From: Steroidobacteraceae bacterium
GTDB lineage: Bacteria; Pseudomonadota; Gammaproteobacteria; Steroidobacterales; Steroidobacteraceae
Direction of reading: 5' to 3'
DNA: 64,000 nucleotides
NCBI GenBank assembly: GCA_025451845.1
Contig: JANWJS010000021.1
Coordinates: 1 to 64,000 of the forward strand
The position numbers were made by a program, and so were the translations under genes. Below are positions 9,011 through 17,614 of the stretch, in pieces. The notes below the pieces were generated by a model that saw only the letters and a list, made by a program, of their open reading frames with translations, searched no databases and was not told where the DNA came from. How positions within the stretch are numbered: position 1 is the stretch's first letter; the number at the start of each line of letters is the position of its first letter.

Positions 9011-9399
9011 ACAAGGACCTCGCATGGTCCTTCGTGCGCTCCTCGGGGCCGGGCGGACAGAACGTCAACAAGGTCGCCACGGCGGCGCAGCTCAGATTCG
9101 ATCTCGCGGGTACGGAGTCGCTCGAGCCGGCCGTGAAGCAGCGGCTGCGATCCCTGGCGGGCCGCCGTGTGACCGACGACGGGGCCCTGATCATCGTGGC
9201 ACGCAACCAGCGCACGCAGGAAGGGAATCGGCGCGAGGCGCTCGAGCGCTTGACGGAGCTGGTGCGGCGTGCCCTTGTGGCGCCCAAGGTGCGCAAACCC
9301 ACGCGCCCGACGCGTGGAGCACGGGAACGGCGGTTGGAGACGAAGACCCAGCGGCGCTCGACCAAGCAGTTGCGTGGCCGTGTGCGCTGGGACGATTGA
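8950..9399 (+). CDS. arfB: ArfB/YaeJ-like peptidyl-tRNA hydrolase (class I release-factor domain)
   Basis: Alternative ribosome-rescue factor that hydrolyses peptidyl-tRNA on stalled ribosomes. It carries the catalytic GGQ in the usual context (RSSGPGGQNVNKVATAAQLRFDL) and a basic C-terminal tail (KVRKPTRPTRGARERRLETKTQRRSTKQLRGRVRWD) of the kind that enters the empty mRNA channel. Length up to 149 residues is normal. The start is uncertain: ATG 8950 gives 33 residues before GGQ, ATG 9007 gives only 14. Both codons lie within the A2 repeat, so the repeat has either replaced or extended the native N-terminus (GRATPQDADFAPMD is repeat-encoded). Confidence 0.9.
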   Translation: MSPHHRAGRATPQDADFAPMDKDLAWSFVRSSGPGGQNVNKVATAAQLRFDLAGTESLEPAVKQRLRSLAGRRVTDDGALIIVARNQRTQEGNRREALERLTELVRRALVAPKVRKPTRPTRGARERRLETKTQRRSTKQLRGRVRWDD

Positions 9400-9423
9400 A
9401 CCTTCTCGCCGCGCGCCGCTGCC

Positions 9424-11886
9424 TCAGGCAGCGGAGTGACCTCGGGCAAACGCCGCGGAATCCTGCGCGAAGCGCATGACGGAATGGCGGATCTGCTCGC
9501 TGAGGACGAACTGAGCGTCGGCCGCTACCCGCATCAGGACCTCATCGAACTCCAGCTTGCCTCCGGCACTGCTGCGAATCACGTCGCGGCGGCGCAGCAG
9601 ATCGATGAAGTTCTCGAACAGAGTACGGTCGAAGAACTCGGGCGAATTGAGGCCATAGAGCATGGCGATCCGCTGCGCGTTCAACTGGCAGCGCTCCTCG
9701 AGCACCGACTGCGTGACCTCGCCGCTGCCGGCCGCGACGAGCTGCGCGATGACCAGGTAGTAACGCTCGATCGTCTGGATGGTGGCTTGCGCGAGCACGG
9801 AGAGCTGCAGCGCCTCACCCGAGGAGGGCGGCGGCCGGTGCCATACGGTGCGCGTGGCGTCGGGCTGGATGAGCCCATGCTGCCGCATGCAACCCAACAT
9901 GCTGTCGACTACGGCGGGGAGCTCATCCTCGCTCCAGGCGAGGAACAGCTCCGCGGCGATATAAGGATAGATTCGCCAGGCGAGACGGTGGATGTCTTCG
10001 TGTCGCACTTCGGCGTTGCTCGAGAATACGCAAGCGAGCAGCGAGGGCATGGCGAACAGGTGCAGCACGTTGTTGCGGAAATACGTGGCGAGCACAGCGC
10101 TCTCATCGCTCATGCTGACGATGTCTCCCAGCACATGCTTCTGGCGCTGCAGCACCTTCATCGCCTCGCCGTAGGCGATGATGCCGGCGCCGCTGAGGTC
10201 GGTGAGAGTGATGCGGGCGCTGTAGGGAGATTCCCGCAGCAGCGCGCGATAGAGATCGATCTGACGCTCGAGGTCGCCTTCCGGAAGCGCCTGCCGTGGC
10301 ATCGCGAGGAGGATGATGGCGAGCAGGTTGATCGGGGTGACCGCGGCGGCCGCGTTGATATTGCGCATAATGCGGCCGGCGAGGTCGTCCACCGCAGCGG
10401 CAATCCATGGGGCACGCGCGTCCTCGTCAAACGCGCGGGTGCGCCAGTCCGCGTCATGGCGATCCAGAACGTCCCCGAGCGCAATCGGCTCGCCAAGGTT
10501 GACGTACACACGCCCGAAGCGCTCCCGCAGCCTGCGCAGCGACCGCAAGAGGCCGAGCACGCTTTCCTTTTCCTTGGCCTTGCCCGAGAGCTCACCCACG
10601 TAGGTGGCGCCTTCGACGACGCGTTCGTAGCCGAAATACACCGGTAGAAAAACCACGGGCCGCGCAGGATCGCGGACGAAACTGCGCACGGTCATCGAGA
10701 GCATGCCGGTCTTCGGCTGCAGCAACCGACCGGTGCGGCTGCGCCCGCCCTCGATGAAGTATTCGATCGAGTGGCGCCGCGCCATGATCGCGGCGAGGTA
10801 CTTCATGAAGACCACGGTGTAGAGCCCGTTGCCGCGGAACTTGCGGCGGATGAAGAAAGCGCCCCCCATGCGCAGCAACCGGCCTACGATGGGCAGGTTG
10901 AGGTTGATCCCGGCCGCGATGTGTGGCACCGGGTAGCCGTTGACGTAGATGACATACGACAGGAGCAGGTAGTCCATGTGGCTGCGGTGGCAGGGCACGT
11001 AGACGATCTCATTGCCCTGGGCCGCGCGCTCGAGAGTGTCCAGATGTCCCACCGCGACCCCGTCGTAGAGGCGATTCCAGAGCCAGGTCAGCAGACGCTC
11101 GAGGAATCGGACGAAGGCATGCGAGTAGTTGGCGGCGATTTCTTCCGCATACCGCTTGGCCTGAAGCAGTGCCATGCGGCGCGTGAGTGACTTCTCCCGC
11201 ATTTCCTGAGCAACGGCGGCGCGCACGGCGCGCGTTCGCAGCACGCGGGTGACAATGGTGCGCCTGTGGGAGAGATCGGGTCCGATGCGCGCCGCACGAT
11301 GTTGGCCATAAAGCGCGCGCAGCGATCGCGCGACGCGGCGCCCGCGCACGGCAAGCCCCGTCTCGTCGCCGAGCAGGCTGCGCAGGGAGATGGGCTCTTC
11401 CAGCTCGACGAGGGTGTTGCGGCCGTTGAAGAGCACTTGCAGGAATTTGCGGGCGCGGCTGGTGAGAGCCCAATTCTCCACCAGCAGCAGCCGGATCCAT
11501 GAGGCTTCGCGCTGCGGGGCGCGTCCCCAGTACACGGCGGCGGGCACCAGCTCGACGTCGAAGTTGGGGTCGGCATCGAGCGCCGCGAGCATTTGCTGCA
11601 GCTGCGGTGGCGGACGGCGGTCGAGCCGCTCGTCCCAGAAGCCGCGGGGCCGGCTAAGGTAGAAGTAGGAGCGGAGGTCCGAGGATCCGCGGAGGAGGCG
11701 CTTGCGAGGACGCGGGAGCCGCAGGCGCACGCAGGCGCGCTGCAGGACGGCGAGGTCGGTGATGCTGCGGCTCTCCAGCACGTAACAGACGGCTGCCGCG
11801 CGGCCCTGCAGGCGAGCCGGGATGTCCTCGGGCAGGATCCGGTACCGCACCCATATCGCGAGTACGCGATGCAACAGCCAGTTCAA
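9424..11886 (-). CDS. plsB: Glycerol-3-phosphate 1-O-acyltransferase PlsB
   Basis: Membrane-associated acyltransferase making lysophosphatidic acid, the first step of phospholipid synthesis. At 820 residues it has the length of the large PlsB family. Motif I HRSHMDYLLL (HX4D), the GAFFIRR and FIEGGRSRTGR acyltransferase motifs, and PVFLPVYFGYERVVEG are clear. The start is TTG (MNWLLHRVLAIW) preceded by a G-rich stretch, 18 bases after the stop of the alpha/beta hydrolase gene, so likely the same transcript. It converges with arfB with 24 bases between stops. Confidence 0.96.
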   Translation of the reverse strand: MNWLLHRVLAIWVRYRILPEDIPARLQGRAAAVCYVLESRSITDLAVLQRACVRLRLPRPRKRLLRGSSDLRSYFYLSRPRGFWDERLDRRPPPQLQQMLAALDADPNFDVELVPAAVYWGRAPQREASWIRLLLVENWALTSRARKFLQVLFNGRNTLVELEEPISLRSLLGDETGLAVRGRRVARSLRALYGQHRAARIGPDLSHRRTIVTRVLRTRAVRAAVAQEMREKSLTRRMALLQAKRYAEEIAANYSHAFVRFLERLLTWLWNRLYDGVAVGHLDTLERAAQGNEIVYVPCHRSHMDYLLLSYVIYVNGYPVPHIAAGINLNLPIVGRLLRMGGAFFIRRKFRGNGLYTVVFMKYLAAIMARRHSIEYFIEGGRSRTGRLLQPKTGMLSMTVRSFVRDPARPVVFLPVYFGYERVVEGATYVGELSGKAKEKESVLGLLRSLRRLRERFGRVYVNLGEPIALGDVLDRHDADWRTRAFDEDARAPWIAAAVDDLAGRIMRNINAAAAVTPINLLAIILLAMPRQALPEGDLERQIDLYRALLRESPYSARITLTDLSGAGIIAYGEAMKVLQRQKHVLGDIVSMSDESAVLATYFRNNVLHLFAMPSLLACVFSSNAEVRHEDIHRLAWRIYPYIAAELFLAWSEDELPAVVDSMLGCMRQHGLIQPDATRTVWHRPPPSSGEALQLSVLAQATIQTIERYYLVIAQLVAAGSGEVTQSVLEERCQLNAQRIAMLYGLNSPEFFDRTLFENFIDLLRRRDVIRSSAGGKLEFDEVLMRVAADAQFVLSEQIRHSVMRFAQDSAAFARGHSAA

Positions 11887-11904
11887 CCCCGCCCCCTGGG
11901 CCTG

Positions 11905-12492
11905 CTATTCGAAGGCAAGCGCCGGAAGATCTAGCGCGATCAGAAAGTACTCGAAGAGATACTGGATGACGCGAAGCTGATTGTGCAGGGGGTGGTCGCT
12001 CTCCAGAAGGTGAAGCGCGGCCCGATAGGTCTGCGCGAAGCGCACGCTGTGCTCGAAGGGAACGACATCGTCCCGCCAACCGTGCACGACTGTTGCCGGA
12101 CAGTCCAGCACGCCCTGGCGCAACTCCGGGAGGCCGGGCATGTAGAGAGCCGGCGCCATCAAAAAGACACCGCGCGCGTGCAGCAGCGAAGCCGAAGCCA
12201 CCGCGATGTAGCCGCCGAGGCTGGAGCCGACGAGCACCAGGTCGCCTGCGAGCTCCTTGCAGAACTCGACCAGCTTGGCGACACGCTGGCGCGGATCGTC
12301 AAGACCGCGGTAGTCGACGGAGTGCGCTTCGTACCCTTCGCTGCGGGCGACTTCGGCCAGCGCGCAGATCTTTCGGCCCCACGGTCCGCTCTCTTTGCCG
12401 TGCGAGAAAACCACGTGCCGGCTGGCCAGAACGGTCTGTGCCGCGGCGGCGTCTTGCGGATCGGTTGCAGGAGGGATATCGCCCTGGCTCAT
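11905..12492 (-). CDS. Alpha/beta-hydrolase (YqiA/RBBP9-like esterase)
   Basis: 195-residue serine hydrolase. It shows the HG motif (VVFSHGKESGPWGRK), the nucleophile elbow GSSLGG, a likely catalytic Asp in HGWRDDVVP and His in ESDHPLHNQ. Short length and lack of a lid resemble the YqiA-type esterases. No signal peptide, so cytoplasmic. Substrate unknown. It lies between the GT2 gene and plsB on the same strand. Confidence 0.85.
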   Translation of the reverse strand: MSQGDIPPATDPQDAAAAQTVLASRHVVFSHGKESGPWGRKICALAEVARSEGYEAHSVDYRGLDDPRQRVAKLVEFCKELAGDLVLVGSSLGGYIAVASASLLHARGVFLMAPALYMPGLPELRQGVLDCPATVVHGWRDDVVPFEHSVRFAQTYRAALHLLESDHPLHNQLRVIQYLFEYFLIALDLPALAFE

Positions 12493-12549
12493 CGGCGAAT
12501 CATGCAGGCAAACCGAAGACTAAGCTAGAAGGTCGCTCGCGCGTGAACG

Positions 12550-14403
12550 CTAGAAATGGAATCCGTAGCCGAAGAAGACAGTCTGGATCCCCATCAGAGA
12601 GAGGCTGCCGAGCCCCAGCCCGATGACGATGAGCACGAGCGGCACCTGCAGCGCCACCCGGACCGGCCAGCTGTCCCAGCGGACGTGGTGCAGGATGGGG
12701 AGCATGAGGTAGCCCAGGGCGAGGCCGAGGAAAGGGAGCTGAACGGTCACGCACGCGAGGGATACCAAAATCGCGCCGCAGACGAGCTCGATTCCCTGTA
12801 CGAGAGGGTCGTCGGGGTGGCTGCGCCGCGCGAAGTCCAGCAAGGACGTGCGCAGCCGGCCCGTCATGCTGCGCCATGGCCCGGGTGGCCGGCCTCTATC
12901 GGCCGTGACGTGGAAGACCGCGCGCCGGGTGAGAGCGAACAGCACGACGCCGATCGAGGAGAGCGGGCCCAGCGCACCGTAGAGCGCGGTGCTCTGGGCG
13001 AGGAACGACCAGAGTCGCCGAGGATGCCGCGCCATGTCGATGACGAAGCAGAGCACCGGCGAGACGAGCGCGATCAGAGTGACGACGTAAAGATCGGCGC
13101 GATCGAGTACATCGAACGCGGGATTGAGGCGCAGGACCGGCACGAGCCAGGGTCTACCGCCGATGACCCAGGTCATGGTCGCGATGTTGCCGTAGAGGCT
13201 CGTGAGCACCAGATTGGCGTCGAGCACGAAGAGGAAGAATAGAAACGAGAGCGGCAGGTTGAGGGTCGGCAGCAGGATATCGAGCTTCTCGATCCACGTG
13301 ATGCGCCGCGACCGCAACAGGCCTCCGGTCTCCCGCAGCAGGAACTCGCAGGTGCCGCGCGTCCACTTCATGTGGCGGACGCGAAAGGCGCGGACATCTT
13401 CCGGGAACTCCTCGTAGCAGACCACATCATCGGCAAATCGCCCGCGCCAACCGGCTTCCCGCGCACGCAGGGCGAACGCGAGGTCCTCGCTGACGAGCTC
13501 AGGGAAGCCGCCGGCATCCAGCCATGCCTGGCGCCTGACGAGGGCACCGTGCCCGAGCAGCATGACGAAGCCATAGTCGTTGCGCAGCGGGTGATACCAG
13601 CGCCAGTGACTATCGACGCCCGGGCCGATATCCCGGGCGAGCGAGCTCGTGGTGTGCGGGTTGCTGCGGTGAGTCGCCTGCACGAAGCCATAATCGGGCT
13701 CGGACAGCAGGCGCGGCACCAGCGCACGGAGGAAATGGGGCGGCAGGATCTCATCCGCATCCACGAGCGCGAAGAGTGGCTCACGGGCGATGGTCGCCAG
13801 AGCATGATTCAAATTGCCGGCCTTGTAGCCCCGGTGATCGGACCGCCTGATCACTCTAACACGTCCCGGATGGGCACCCGCGAACCGGTCGATGCGCGCA
13901 CGGCACTCGGGATCGGTGCCGTCATCCAGAATGTAGACGCGGTGCTCCGGATAATCCTGCTCGATGCAGGAGCGCACCGAGCGCTCGACGAAATCGTTGC
14001 ACGTCGTGTAGAGCAGCGCCACTGCGGGGCACTCGCTGACGGTAGCCGCTTCCCGGGGCGCGCCAGTCGCGCGTCGCGCGTACCGCGCACCGAACAGGAT
14101 CACGCTGATGTTATAAGCCGCGTAGCCCCAGGCGATGTCGATGAAGAGAACGAAGAACCAGAGAGCGCCCTTCGCCCAGAGGGTCTTGCCGAGGGCCGGC
14201 AGGGTCGCAAGCTGCGGATGAAACCAAGCGACGGCTACCGCCCAGAGTGTCAACACGGTGAGATAGAAATGCGGTTTGGGGCGCCAGCGGGACTCCCCGG
14301 GAGCGATCTGACCGGCAGCGGCACCCATGAGCAGCGGGGTGTCGGACTGCGGAGTCAGCTCCATCGTGGAACGCGCCGCCGCGATTGCAGGCTCGCTGGC
14401 CAT
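12550..14403 (-). CDS. Processive family-2 glycosyltransferase (cellulose-synthase-like membrane enzyme)
   Basis: Inner-membrane polysaccharide polymerase, about 617 residues. Two or three N-terminal helices are followed by the cytosolic GT-A domain (CNDFVERSVRSCIEQDYPEHRVYILDDGTDPECRARIDRF; DADEILPPHFL; VQATHRSN; SEDLAFALRAREAGWRG; acceptor motif MKWTRGT in place of QxxRW) and about five C-terminal helices. The ORF-track start (14739) runs back through the upstream gene; ATG 14403, six bases after that gene's TGA, is chosen. No PilZ domain is visible, unlike BcsA. Paired with the TPR/beta-barrel gene, it suggests secretion of an unidentified polysaccharide. Confidence 0.88.
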   Translation of the reverse strand: MASEPAIAAARSTMELTPQSDTPLLMGAAAGQIAPGESRWRPKPHFYLTVLTLWAVAVAWFHPQLATLPALGKTLWAKGALWFFVLFIDIAWGYAAYNISVILFGARYARRATGAPREAATVSECPAVALLYTTCNDFVERSVRSCIEQDYPEHRVYILDDGTDPECRARIDRFAGAHPGRVRVIRRSDHRGYKAGNLNHALATIAREPLFALVDADEILPPHFLRALVPRLLSEPDYGFVQATHRSNPHTTSSLARDIGPGVDSHWRWYHPLRNDYGFVMLLGHGALVRRQAWLDAGGFPELVSEDLAFALRAREAGWRGRFADDVVCYEEFPEDVRAFRVRHMKWTRGTCEFLLRETGGLLRSRRITWIEKLDILLPTLNLPLSFLFFLFVLDANLVLTSLYGNIATMTWVIGGRPWLVPVLRLNPAFDVLDRADLYVVTLIALVSPVLCFVIDMARHPRRLWSFLAQSTALYGALGPLSSIGVVLFALTRRAVFHVTADRGRPPGPWRSMTGRLRTSLLDFARRSHPDDPLVQGIELVCGAILVSLACVTVQLPFLGLALGYLMLPILHHVRWDSWPVRVALQVPLVLIVIGLGLGSLSLMGIQTVFFGYGFHF

Positions 14404-14408
14404 GGCGC

Positions 14409-15776
14409 TCAGAGATAGGCTTGGAACCCGGCGGCCACGACCGTCTCGCCAGGGAATCCCTGGGTGGTCTCGTGCCAGGCGTAGAGCAGAAAGGTGACGC
14501 GCTGGCCGATGGGCACGGAAACGTTGCCGAAAACGCGCGTGATGCTCTTGCCGCCCGTAGCCGACTGCTTGCTGCCGGCCGCGACGCCGAGCCCGAACTG
14601 GGCCTGCCCCTGCGTGTTGAAGGTCGCGAGCAATGCGCCCCGCGTCTCGTGGTAGGTTCCGTCGTAGGCGTAGTACACCGTCGGCTCGAGGGAGAAGTAG
14701 TCGTTGAGCCGCCGATAGAGGTCGGCGTAGGTAATCCACTGCGAGCTGGCCGGGGTGTGGGTGTACCAGAAGCCCACCTTGGGCACGGTGTTGCCGAGGA
14801 AGAAGACCTGCTCCGCGTCCACGACCGGATCGGTCTCACCCGGCAAGTGCCGCTCGCCCGCATCGACTTGCAGCCCGAGCTTCGGCGTGTAGTTGTAGAA
14901 GGCGCCAGCGGTGACGGTCTGGGCGTTGATGAAGCGGCGATCGGGCGTGAAGAGGTCAGCCCCCAGTCCCCGGTCATCGATCACCCACAGGCGCAGGTCG
15001 TGAGTCACCTGCAGCGACAGCTGTGCGTAGCGCAATCCCGTGCGACTCCGGCCGCCGCCCTCGGAGCTGCGCCCCCCGAGCACCATGACGGCGGGATTTC
15101 TCTGTGTTCGCGCCTGCGCAACCGCCGCGAGGCCCGAGCGGGCAGCCGTGAGGTCGGGCTTGAGCTTCAGCGCCTTTTCGAAGGCGGTTTGCGCCGCATC
15201 GAGTTCGCCTTCCTGGAATGCCGCCTGGCCGATCGCGAGCGCATAGTCGGGATTCTCGGGATCCTGGCTGGCAAGCGCCTCGAACTGACCGCGCGCGTCC
15301 CGTGCGTGCCCGCGCCAGAGCGCGACATAGGCAAGTCCTTTCTTCGGATCAAGATCGTAAGGCTGCAATTGCGCAAAGCGGCGGAAGACCGCGACGGCAT
15401 CGTCGAACCTGTGGCTCCAGGCGTAGGTCCAGCCGAGGCCGCTCAGCGCCTCGGGGTTGGCAGGCTCGCGCCGCAGCCCTTCCTGGTAGTCGGCGATGGC
15501 CGCATCGAATTTACCCAGCCACGAGCGCATGCGGGCGCGCCCGAACAGCGCTTGCGTGTTGGCAGGCTGGCTCCTGTAGGTCGCGTCGTAGAGCTCCTGC
15601 GCGCGCGCGTACTGGCCGTGAGCCTCGGCCCGCTGTGCCGCGACGAAAGTGGACGAGGCAACCGGTTGCATCTGCGCCTGCAAGCGGGCGCCCGTGGCCA
15701 GTAACAGCAACGGGGCAAGCAGACGGGCAAGGGTGGCGGCTCCCCGGGCGGCGTGCGACACGCTTCTTGTTGGCAT
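14409..15776 (-). CDS. Exported TPR / outer-membrane beta-barrel protein (YaiO-like)
   Basis: 455 residues: a signal peptide (LARLLAPLLLLATGARLQA), about five tetratricopeptide repeats (AEAHGQYARAQELYDATYRSQPANTQAL; GKFDAAIADYQEGLRREPANPEAL; GELDAAQTAFEKALKLKPDL) over the first half, and a C-terminal region of alternating aromatic beta strands (FYNYTPKLGLQVDAGERHL ... TVVAAGFQAYL) like the YaiO barrel. The architecture resembles the export half of BcsC/PgaA/AlgK-E systems. It has a GGAG site 9 bases upstream of its ATG and is transcribed with the GT2 gene, so it probably guides that polymer across the periplasm and outer membrane. Confidence 0.85.
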   Translation of the reverse strand: MPTRSVSHAARGAATLARLLAPLLLLATGARLQAQMQPVASSTFVAAQRAEAHGQYARAQELYDATYRSQPANTQALFGRARMRSWLGKFDAAIADYQEGLRREPANPEALSGLGWTYAWSHRFDDAVAVFRRFAQLQPYDLDPKKGLAYVALWRGHARDARGQFEALASQDPENPDYALAIGQAAFQEGELDAAQTAFEKALKLKPDLTAARSGLAAVAQARTQRNPAVMVLGGRSSEGGGRSRTGLRYAQLSLQVTHDLRLWVIDDRGLGADLFTPDRRFINAQTVTAGAFYNYTPKLGLQVDAGERHLPGETDPVVDAEQVFFLGNTVPKVGFWYTHTPASSQWITYADLYRRLNDYFSLEPTVYYAYDGTYHETRGALLATFNTQGQAQFGLGVAAGSKQSATGGKSITRVFGNVSVPIGQRVTFLLYAWHETTQGFPGETVVAAGFQAYL

Positions 15777-15896
15777 GGCCAGCCGCTCCAGCAGGAATCA
15801 TACCTATGTGTTGACTGGGGTGTCTATCGGTCCACGGCCCCGATAGCGGCTCCGGGCCGGCAATGGCTTGCTGCGCAGGCTGCCTCCTGGTGAGGC

Positions 15897-17522
15897 TCAG
15901 CGATAGTCCATTTTCTTCAAAATGGTGGTTTCGATCTCCCACTCCACGCGCTGGCGGGAGGTGGCCAGCCGGTTGACGCTGACCGGGCGCACGCGGCTCG
16001 CTGCGGGGTGATGGGCCACCAGCCACGCGTCGAACTCCCCTGGCCTGCTGGCAGCGACGCCAAAGAGGAGATTGACGCGGCCGTCGGCGATGGTGTCCGG
16101 GCGGTTGACACGCTCGTCGCAGATGACGAAGTAGCGGTCACCGGCATCGGCGCCCATGAAAGCGCCCTGCTCCGCCAACACCTCGAGAAACGTCTCGACG
16201 AGCGCGCGCGCGCGCGCCCAGGTCGCCGGGCCGTTCTGCTCGAGCAGCACCCAGCGGGTGCCGTGCTCGATGCTGGCGGCCACCCACAACCCCAAACGCC
16301 TTGCCGAGAGATATTTCCAGTCGGCGAAGCCGCTGCCGCCCACCGCGAGCGTGCGCGCATCCACGCGCGCGACCGCCCCTGCCGGCCCCGGGCGCGAAGC
16401 GGATAGCGTATTGATTCCAACCTGAGCGAGGCGGAGGCGATCAGCGTCGGAGACCGCTACTGCAGGCTGGGTGCCGGAGCGCAGGGTCATTTCCTCGCTC
16501 GCGGCCCTCCACAAGGCAGAGAGGTCGTCGGAGCGCGCGAGCAAGCCGGCCGCCGCACCGCACGAAGCGAAAGTCTCCAGCCGCCCGCGCAACCGATCGA
16601 GTGCCTGCACCCGCGGGTAGTACATCACCGCGTTGTCGCTGCGAAAGGGCCAGCTGCGCATGCCTTCGAGGGCCGTACGCGCTGTGCTCCAGGATGCCGG
16701 TGGGTCCACTATCAGCATCGCATGACGTTCACGGCAATAGCGTCCCGCGACGAGGAGTGCACTGAGACCGACGTCGTGGTCTCGCGAGAGCGGAGGTATG
16801 CAAAGAAAGTTGAAACCATCGGCGGCGCTCAGCGCGAAGAGCCCGGTACTCGCTGCGGCGGAACCGATGATGTCGTAGTCGGTCAGCGGGCCGCCATCAT
16901 CGCCGTCGGAGTTGGAAAAGGTGTACCCGATCGCCGAGCCGCCGGGCCCCGCTGACCGGTTCGGCCGCTGCGCGGGAAGCGGCTCGACCGCACGCGTCAG
17001 CCGTGATTGCGGCAGCAGATCTGAAAGGCAGCGGCCGGAGTCCGGACGCAGGGAGACACGGCGGAAGATTTCCTGGTCCTCGATGAGCTCCGAGCCCGCC
17101 GAACGGACCCGCTGGATGATGAGGTTGAAGCGATCGGCATCGCCTTCGGGGATGCCGTCGTAGTCGACAGAGGCGCGCAGATACTCCCTCGAACCCGGGT
17201 TGACACCGGCGAGCCGGAGCGCACTGGACCCGGCCGGCAGCGTGATGGTGGGCGGCCGGGCGCCGTTGGCGACACGCACGATGACGGCGCGGCTGCCACC
17301 GTGGTCGAAGAACTGCTCGACGGCGTAGGAAAGGGTCGAGGGTTGCCACAGTCCCCCGAACATCTGTTGGAATTCCGCAAAGCTCGCGACCGCTACCGGA
17401 CGCTGCACCGGTCCCTTCAGAGTTCGGCCGACGAAGGCGGTGACGGCACTCGGCAACCGCGCGATGATCGGCTCGGTCCGGCTTCGCGCGAGCTCCAGGC
17501 CGGGCGCGCCGCGTTCAACCAC
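15897..17522 (-). CDS. Phage tail-sheath-like protein (orphan)
   Basis: 541 residues with sheath hallmarks at both ends. The N-terminus has APGLELARSRTEPIIARLPSAVTAFVGRTLKGPVQRPVAVASFAEFQQMFGG followed by LSYAVEQFFDHGGSRAVIVRV. The C-terminal core is ADWKYLSARRLGLWVAASIEHGTRWVLLEQNGPATWARARALVETFLEVLAEQGAFMGADAGDRYFVICDERVN. Sheath proteins form the contractile outer tube of phage tails, R-tailocins, T6SS-related and extracellular injection systems. No tube, baseplate, tape-measure or ATPase gene is present within the window. The start is GTG 17522 with GGGGA upstream; an in-frame TAG lies 14 codons before. Base composition matches its neighbours. Role unknown. Confidence 0.88.
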   Translation of the reverse strand: MVERGAPGLELARSRTEPIIARLPSAVTAFVGRTLKGPVQRPVAVASFAEFQQMFGGLWQPSTLSYAVEQFFDHGGSRAVIVRVANGARPPTITLPAGSSALRLAGVNPGSREYLRASVDYDGIPEGDADRFNLIIQRVRSAGSELIEDQEIFRRVSLRPDSGRCLSDLLPQSRLTRAVEPLPAQRPNRSAGPGGSAIGYTFSNSDGDDGGPLTDYDIIGSAAASTGLFALSAADGFNFLCIPPLSRDHDVGLSALLVAGRYCRERHAMLIVDPPASWSTARTALEGMRSWPFRSDNAVMYYPRVQALDRLRGRLETFASCGAAAGLLARSDDLSALWRAASEEMTLRSGTQPAVAVSDADRLRLAQVGINTLSASRPGPAGAVARVDARTLAVGGSGFADWKYLSARRLGLWVAASIEHGTRWVLLEQNGPATWARARALVETFLEVLAEQGAFMGADAGDRYFVICDERVNRPDTIADGRVNLLFGVAASRPGEFDAWLVAHHPAASRVRPVSVNRLATSRQRVEWEIETTILKKMDYR

Positions 17523-17614
17523 TGGTGTGAATCCCCGCCGTGTTCTTCTTGTAGACGGACTCTACCACAGCGCCACATTGGGCGCCGCAGTGCTTGGCGG
17601 TCAGCGGGTCGCGA

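Noticed and set aside
15897-17522. Prophage or tailocin locus
   Set aside because: Only a sheath-like gene is present; no other phage gene, integrase or att repeat within the window.
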